Source: Sedimenticola hydrogenitrophicus (lineage in GTDB: Bacteria > Pseudomonadota > Gammaproteobacteria > Chromatiales > Chromatiaceae). From it: a stretch of DNA of 64,000 bases. The notes below the pieces were generated by a model. It worked only from the letters and a program-made list of their open reading frames with translations. It did no database searches and was not told the origin of the DNA. The stretch lies in the NCBI RefSeq assembly GCF_025175675.1, contig NZ_JANIOA010000002.1, positions 62,001 to 126,000 of the forward strand, written 5' to 3'. Below are positions 60,816 to 64,000 of this stretch, in pieces. The translations under genes and the position numbers were made by a program. The stretch's first letter is position 1. Every line of letters starts with the position of its first letter.

Positions 60816-60839
60816 ACGCGGCCAAAGGCCGCGTTTTTT
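60816..60839 (+). terminator. Terminator after serS
   Basis: ACGCGGCC, loop AAA, GGCCGCGT, then T5. It lies between serS/MITE and a convergent small gene. Confidence 0.88.
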
Positions 60840-60866
60840 ATGGTGGTCAGCGCCGGAGAACGGTGC

Positions 60867-61052
60867 TCACACCAGCATTATCAGCAGCAGCACAAAGCCC
60901 ACCATCGCGAGCAGGGGAATCACGGCCGCCATCCAGTCGCCCTGCTGGGCCTTGGGGCCGTTCTGCATCCACTGCTTGGCGCGCGGATAGAGGAAGAAAA
61001 GCATCATCCCCAGGGTGGCGGCCATGGCGAGCTGCAGCCAGATATTATCCAT
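60867..61052 (-). CDS. Small two-helix membrane protein, function unknown
   Basis: 61 residues: two hydrophobic helices (LQLAMAATLGMMLFFLYP and AAVIPLLAMVGFVLLLIMLV) around a short hydrophilic loop (RAKQWMQNGPKAQQGD). ATG 61052 follows GGAGG by five bases; an upstream TTG is not used. Its ribosome site touches the T-rich tail of the YccA-gene terminator. Confidence 0.75.
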   Translation of the reverse strand: MDNIWLQLAMAATLGMMLFFLYPRAKQWMQNGPKAQQGDWMAAVIPLLAMVGFVLLLIMLV

Positions 61053-61063
61053 CGATACCTCCA

Positions 61064-61088
61064 AACAAAACCCCGGCCTCAGCCGGGG
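61064..61088 (-). terminator. Terminator of the yccA-like gene
   Basis: On the minus strand CCCCGGC, loop TGAG, GCCGGGG, then TTTTGTTT. It falls between the yccA-like gene and the small membrane protein. Confidence 0.8.
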
Positions 61089-61116
61089 TCTGAACTGGCC
61101 TGGTCAGCCGTAAGGA

Positions 61117-61788
61117 TTAGTCATCGCCGCCAAATATGCCCAGAATCTGCAGCAGGGCGATGAAGATATTGAAGATGGCCATGTACAGGCTGTAGGTGGC
61201 GAAGATGTAGTTGGTCTCGCCGCCATTCATCATCTGGCTGGTCTGGAACAGGATATAGGCGCTCATCAGCAACATCACGCCGGCGGAAATGGCCAACGAC
61301 AGGAACGGCAGTTGCAGGAAGATGTTGGCGATGATCGCCACCATCATAACCAGCATACCGGCAAACACGAAGCCACCCATGAAGCTGAAATCACGCTTGC
61401 TGGTCAGGGCGTAGCCGGAAAGCCCGAGGAAAATCACACCGGTCCCGCCCAGGGCGGTGGCGATGGTTTGTGGGCCGTGCGGCAGTTGCAGATAGAGGGT
61501 CAGGATGGCGCCCAAACCAAAACCGAGCAGACCGGTGATCAGGAAGATCACCCCAAGGCCGGCCGAAGAATTGGCGGTACGCGGCAGCACAAACATACCC
61601 AGCAGCATGGCGCCGATCACCGAGATCATATAGGCAATGGGCGGCATGGCGAAAAACATGGAAACCATCGCCATGATGGCGCTGAAGAACAGCGTGGCCG
61701 ACAGCAGCATGTAGGTGTTCTTGATGACTTTGTTTACCGCTAGTGCACTTTGTGCAGGCTGTGCGATAGTCTGGTTAAATCGATTCAT
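61117..61788 (-). CDS. yccA: Bax inhibitor-1/YccA-family membrane protein
   Basis: 223 residues, seven membrane helices. N-terminus LAVNKVIKNTYMLLSATLFFSA and C-terminus FATYSLYMAIFNIFIALLQILGIF are BI-1 family marks. E. coli YccA is a substrate and modulator of FtsH; calcium-leak activity is known for relatives. A conserved aspartate pair near the end (GGDD) is present. Confidence 0.92.
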   Translation of the reverse strand: MNRFNQTIAQPAQSALAVNKVIKNTYMLLSATLFFSAIMAMVSMFFAMPPIAYMISVIGAMLLGMFVLPRTANSSAGLGVIFLITGLLGFGLGAILTLYLQLPHGPQTIATALGGTGVIFLGLSGYALTSKRDFSFMGGFVFAGMLVMMVAIIANIFLQLPFLSLAISAGVMLLMSAYILFQTSQMMNGGETNYIFATYSLYMAIFNIFIALLQILGIFGGDD

Positions 61789-62005
61789 GTTGCACTTTCT
61801 CCATTAAATCCGATGGTTATGCAGGTTATTGAACAGCCGATACTGACTAGTATGACTGCAGTAGAACCTGTTGGTTCATATTTGCTGGAATGATCATAGC
61901 ATACTGAATTGAGGCGGAAGTTCAATAAATCAAGCCCGTAAAATAGCGTGGGTAAGTACTGGCGAAACCCTGTTGGATCGGGTATTCTTCGCAACGCAAA
62001 ATTCT

Positions 62006-62096
62006 GGAGAGATGGCAGAGCGGTTGAATGCACTGGTCTTGAAAACCAGCGAGGGTTTGTAGCCCTCCCAGGGTTCGAATCCCTGTCTCTCCGCCA
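62006..62096 (+). tRNA. tRNA-Ser(UGA)
   Basis: Class II tRNA: acceptor GGAGAGA/TCTCTCC, anticodon stem CTGGT/ACCAG with loop CTTGAAA (anticodon UGA), a long variable arm (CGAGGGTTTGTAGCCCTCC region) and encoded CCA; 91 bases. Confidence 0.97.
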
Positions 62097-62451
62097 AAAT
62101 ATTTTCTTAATTTACAGGTAGTTAAGGAAGCGTAATTAAGAAGAGGGACTGTTTGGGGACCACATTGGGACCCAGTGCGACCAGGGAGGGTCGATGCACC
62201 CCCGCCACTCGCTTGATTTCCCTTGTTAGCGAATTCCTGTCTATCCGGCCCTTCTCCTGGACGCAACGATCCCCTCCCAGGCGGCCACGCCTGCATACCG
62301 GTACTTCATATTCAATGTGTACAATATGCCTGCATCAAATATGAACGCTTACCGGACGTGAGTCCATTGGCAATATTAATGCTATAGATGGTTAAGTCAT
62401 GATATTTATCGATATTATTCTCGGACCAGAAACGCAGCAGAGGTGGCGCTC
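62097..62451. other. Non-coding region after tRNA-Ser with a degenerate copy of the tRNA 3' end
   Basis: No gene is supported. CGAATTCCTGTCTATCCGGC at about 62229-62248 resembles the tRNA 3' segment CGAATCCCTGTCTCTCCGCC (62075-62094) at 17 of 20 positions. Such repeats flank integrated elements that use a tRNA as attachment site; here only about 135 bases separate them. Confidence 0.4.
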
Positions 62452-63411
62452 ATGACCACAATCGATGTCTTCAACGGGGACGCCGACGGTATCTGCGCAC
62501 TGCTGCAGCTGCGATTGGCGGATCCGCTTGAGACGATCCTGGTCACGGGGGTCAAGCGCGATATCAATCTGTTGCGCCGGGTGAATGCAGGCGCCGGCGA
62601 CCGGGTGAATGTCCTGGATGTCTCGCTGGCGCAGAACAGGGACGATGTGCTCCGCCTGCTTGACAGTGGCGCGGAACTTTTCTATGTGGACCATCACATG
62701 GCGGGGGAGATTCCCGATCATCCCGGTCTGAATACCATTATCGATACCGGTCCGGATGTCTGTACCAGCATCTTGATCGACCGCTATCTGAAGGGCCGCT
62801 TCACCCCCTGGGCGGTGACGGCGGCCTTTGGTGACAACATGCTGAACGCCGCGGAGATCCTCGGTCGACGGGCCGGTCTGGCGCTGGCACAGCTGGAACG
62901 CCTGAAGGTGCTGGGCACCTGCATTAACTACAACGGTTATGGCGCGGTCGTGGATGATCTGCATGTGGCCCCGGATGAACTGTTCAGGGCGCTGCTGGCT
63001 TACCCGGATCCAGAGAATTTTATCTCCGATTCCAGCTCGTGTTACCAACAACTGCACGCGGGTTATCGCGGTGATATCGCCCGGGCCGATGCGGTCAGGC
63101 CGGACTATGCGACGGATGCGGTGGCTGTCTACATACTGCCTGATGAGGCCTGGGCGCGCCGGGTCAGCGGGGTATTCGGCAATGCACTGGCCAACGCCCA
63201 TCCGCAACGGGCGCACGCGGTGGTCACACCCGATCGTTTGGGCGGATATCAGGTCAGTGTACGTGCCCCGCTGGAGAATAAGGCAGGGGCCGATGAACTC
63301 TGCAGCCAGTTTCCGTCCGGCGGGGGCCGGCGTGGTGCGGCCGGAATCAATCATCTTCCACTGGATCGGTACGCCGATTTTGTCGCTGCTTTTCAGGCAC
63401 GGTATGCGTAG
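62452..63411 (+). CDS. DHH-family phosphoesterase
   Basis: 319 residues from ATG 62452 (AGAGG eight bases before; GTG 62443 is an alternative). N-terminal FNGDADGIC and DHH (FYVDHHMAG) motifs bind manganese or similar metals; C-terminal PSGGGRRGAAG is the DHHA1-type GGGR motif. Members cleave cyclic dinucleotides, nanoRNA or polyphosphate; which applies here is unclear. Confidence 0.88.
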   Translation: MTTIDVFNGDADGICALLQLRLADPLETILVTGVKRDINLLRRVNAGAGDRVNVLDVSLAQNRDDVLRLLDSGAELFYVDHHMAGEIPDHPGLNTIIDTGPDVCTSILIDRYLKGRFTPWAVTAAFGDNMLNAAEILGRRAGLALAQLERLKVLGTCINYNGYGAVVDDLHVAPDELFRALLAYPDPENFISDSSSCYQQLHAGYRGDIARADAVRPDYATDAVAVYILPDEAWARRVSGVFGNALANAHPQRAHAVVTPDRLGGYQVSVRAPLENKAGADELCSQFPSGGGRRGAAGINHLPLDRYADFVAAFQARYA

Positions 63412-63639
63412 GGTGGCTGGGTTGCAGGGGGAACGGGGTCGCAGTTCAGCAGGCGATTTGTCTATATATTGCGGAATGTCACAGATACAGGGTTCATCGG
63501 GCTCGACGATTCAATGAACTCAGTCTTGACAGCCGGGTGTGTTACAGTTAGCTTTGCCGCTTGAATAAATAGTTATTAATTTCCTACTCGTGCAGTGCGG
63601 TGCGGTTCGGTGGATGTCTGGCCTAGTTGGGGTGGTTGA

Positions 63640-64000
63640 GTGATCAATGTACTGCTTGTTGATGATCATGAACTCGTGCGAACGGGGTTTCGTCATATCC
63701 TCCAGGACTCCCCCGGCATTGAGGTGGTGGGAGAGGCGGAGAGCGGTGAGGACGCCGTTATCAAGGCCAAGCAGTTGAAGCCCGACCTGGTACTGATGGA
63801 TATCAATATGCCGGGAATCGGCGGTATCGAGGCTACCCGGCGTATTCGCCGCCAGAATCCCGCCACCCAGGTGATCGCGGTGACGGTGCTTTCCGATGCA
63901 CCGTTTCCGGAACAGTTGCACGAGGCCGGAGCGCTTGGATACCTCACCAAAGGCTGCCCGGCCGAGGAGTTGTTCCGGGCCATCAAGATGGTTGCATCCG
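63640..64000 (+). CDS. Response regulator, GacA/UvrY type (truncated by window end)
   Basis: The first 120 residues are visible: receiver domain with VDDH, phospho-acceptor in [12 protein letters not shown] and a lysine in YLTKG. The start is GTG 63640 after GGGGTGG. The close match to GacA/UvrY receivers ([20 protein letters not shown] in parts) predicts a LuxR-type DNA-binding domain beyond the window, probably controlling Csr small RNAs. The C-terminus is not in view. Confidence 0.85.
   Translation, partial: MINVLLVDDHELVRTGFRHILQDSPGIEVVGEAESGEDAVIKAKQLKPDLVLMDINMPGIGGIEATRRIRRQNPATQVIAVTVLSDAPFPEQLHEAGALGYLTKGCPAEELFRAIKMVAS

Overview
The window looks like a piece of a gammaproteobacterial chromosome of roughly 60% G+C. 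Gene content and gene order fit a facultatively anaerobic, respiratory (probably sulfur-cycling, Chromatiales-like) bacterium such as Sedimenticola or Thiodiazotropha. That lineage is an inference from gene content; no database comparison was made.

Layout. (1) 1-5350: a multi-pass membrane protein, tRNA-Val(CAC), gltX, glnS, a cluster of mobile-repeat debris, and a tRNA-Ala(GGC)/tRNA-Glu(UUC) operon. (2) 5551-15451: a dCache-type sensor kinase and an NtrC-type sigma-54 activator, then a textbook -24/-12 promoter and a five-gene periplasmic molybdoenzyme operon: an ethylbenzene-dehydrogenase-like c-type cytochrome, a NapC/NirT tetraheme quinol dehydrogenase, a Tat-exported four-cluster ferredoxin, an NrfD membrane subunit and a Tat-exported molybdopterin reductase. 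This is the most novel-looking functional unit here. (3) 15489-22190: a triple-PAS GGDEF/EAL protein, a second tRNA-Ala/tRNA-Glu operon, and an AraC regulator divergent from an aldehyde dehydrogenase and a PNPOx-like flavoprotein. (4) 22227-28649, minus strand: a DsbA-like protein, a BASS-type transporter, CsiV and Mfd. (5) 28761-36545: napFDAGHBC under two FNR/DNR-type palindromes, followed by moaA, so nitrate reductase lies next to a molybdenum-cofactor biosynthesis gene. (6) 36674-44702: yciI-yciB, then a housekeeping run of rnm, yciO, an unusually AT-rich site-2-type protease, trpS, scpA, scpB, rluB and a DNA glycosylase. (7) 44782-60572: icd, cspD, clpS, clpA, infA, bpt, aat, a PilZ protein, trxB, ftsK, lolA, rarA, crcB, a DUF190 protein and serS; this resembles the E. 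coli icd/cspD-clpSA-infA-aat-trxB-ftsK-lolA-rarA-serS neighbourhood and holds a complete ClpS/ClpA/Aat/Bpt N-degron set. (8) 60573-64000: a small membrane protein, a YccA/BI-1 protein, tRNA-Ser(UGA), a DHH phosphoesterase and the start of a GacA/UvrY-type response regulator that runs off the end.

A second theme is the intergenic DNA. At least four different families of non-coding elements with terminal inverted repeats sit between genes. One (ends GTAACTACTCAC) has five copies or remnants in very different deletion states; several are flanked by 8-bp direct repeats, one perfect, as expected of an IS66-type MITE. Another is present twice, 42 kb apart, at an identical 161 bp. No complete insertion sequence, transposase gene, CRISPR array or prophage is visible.

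How the genes connect: the nap system, moaA and the sigma-54-controlled reductase operon all point to anaerobic respiration on nitrate and on a second, unidentified oxyanion or sulfur compound. The rest of the window is mostly core translation, proteolysis, chromosome-segregation and repair functions.
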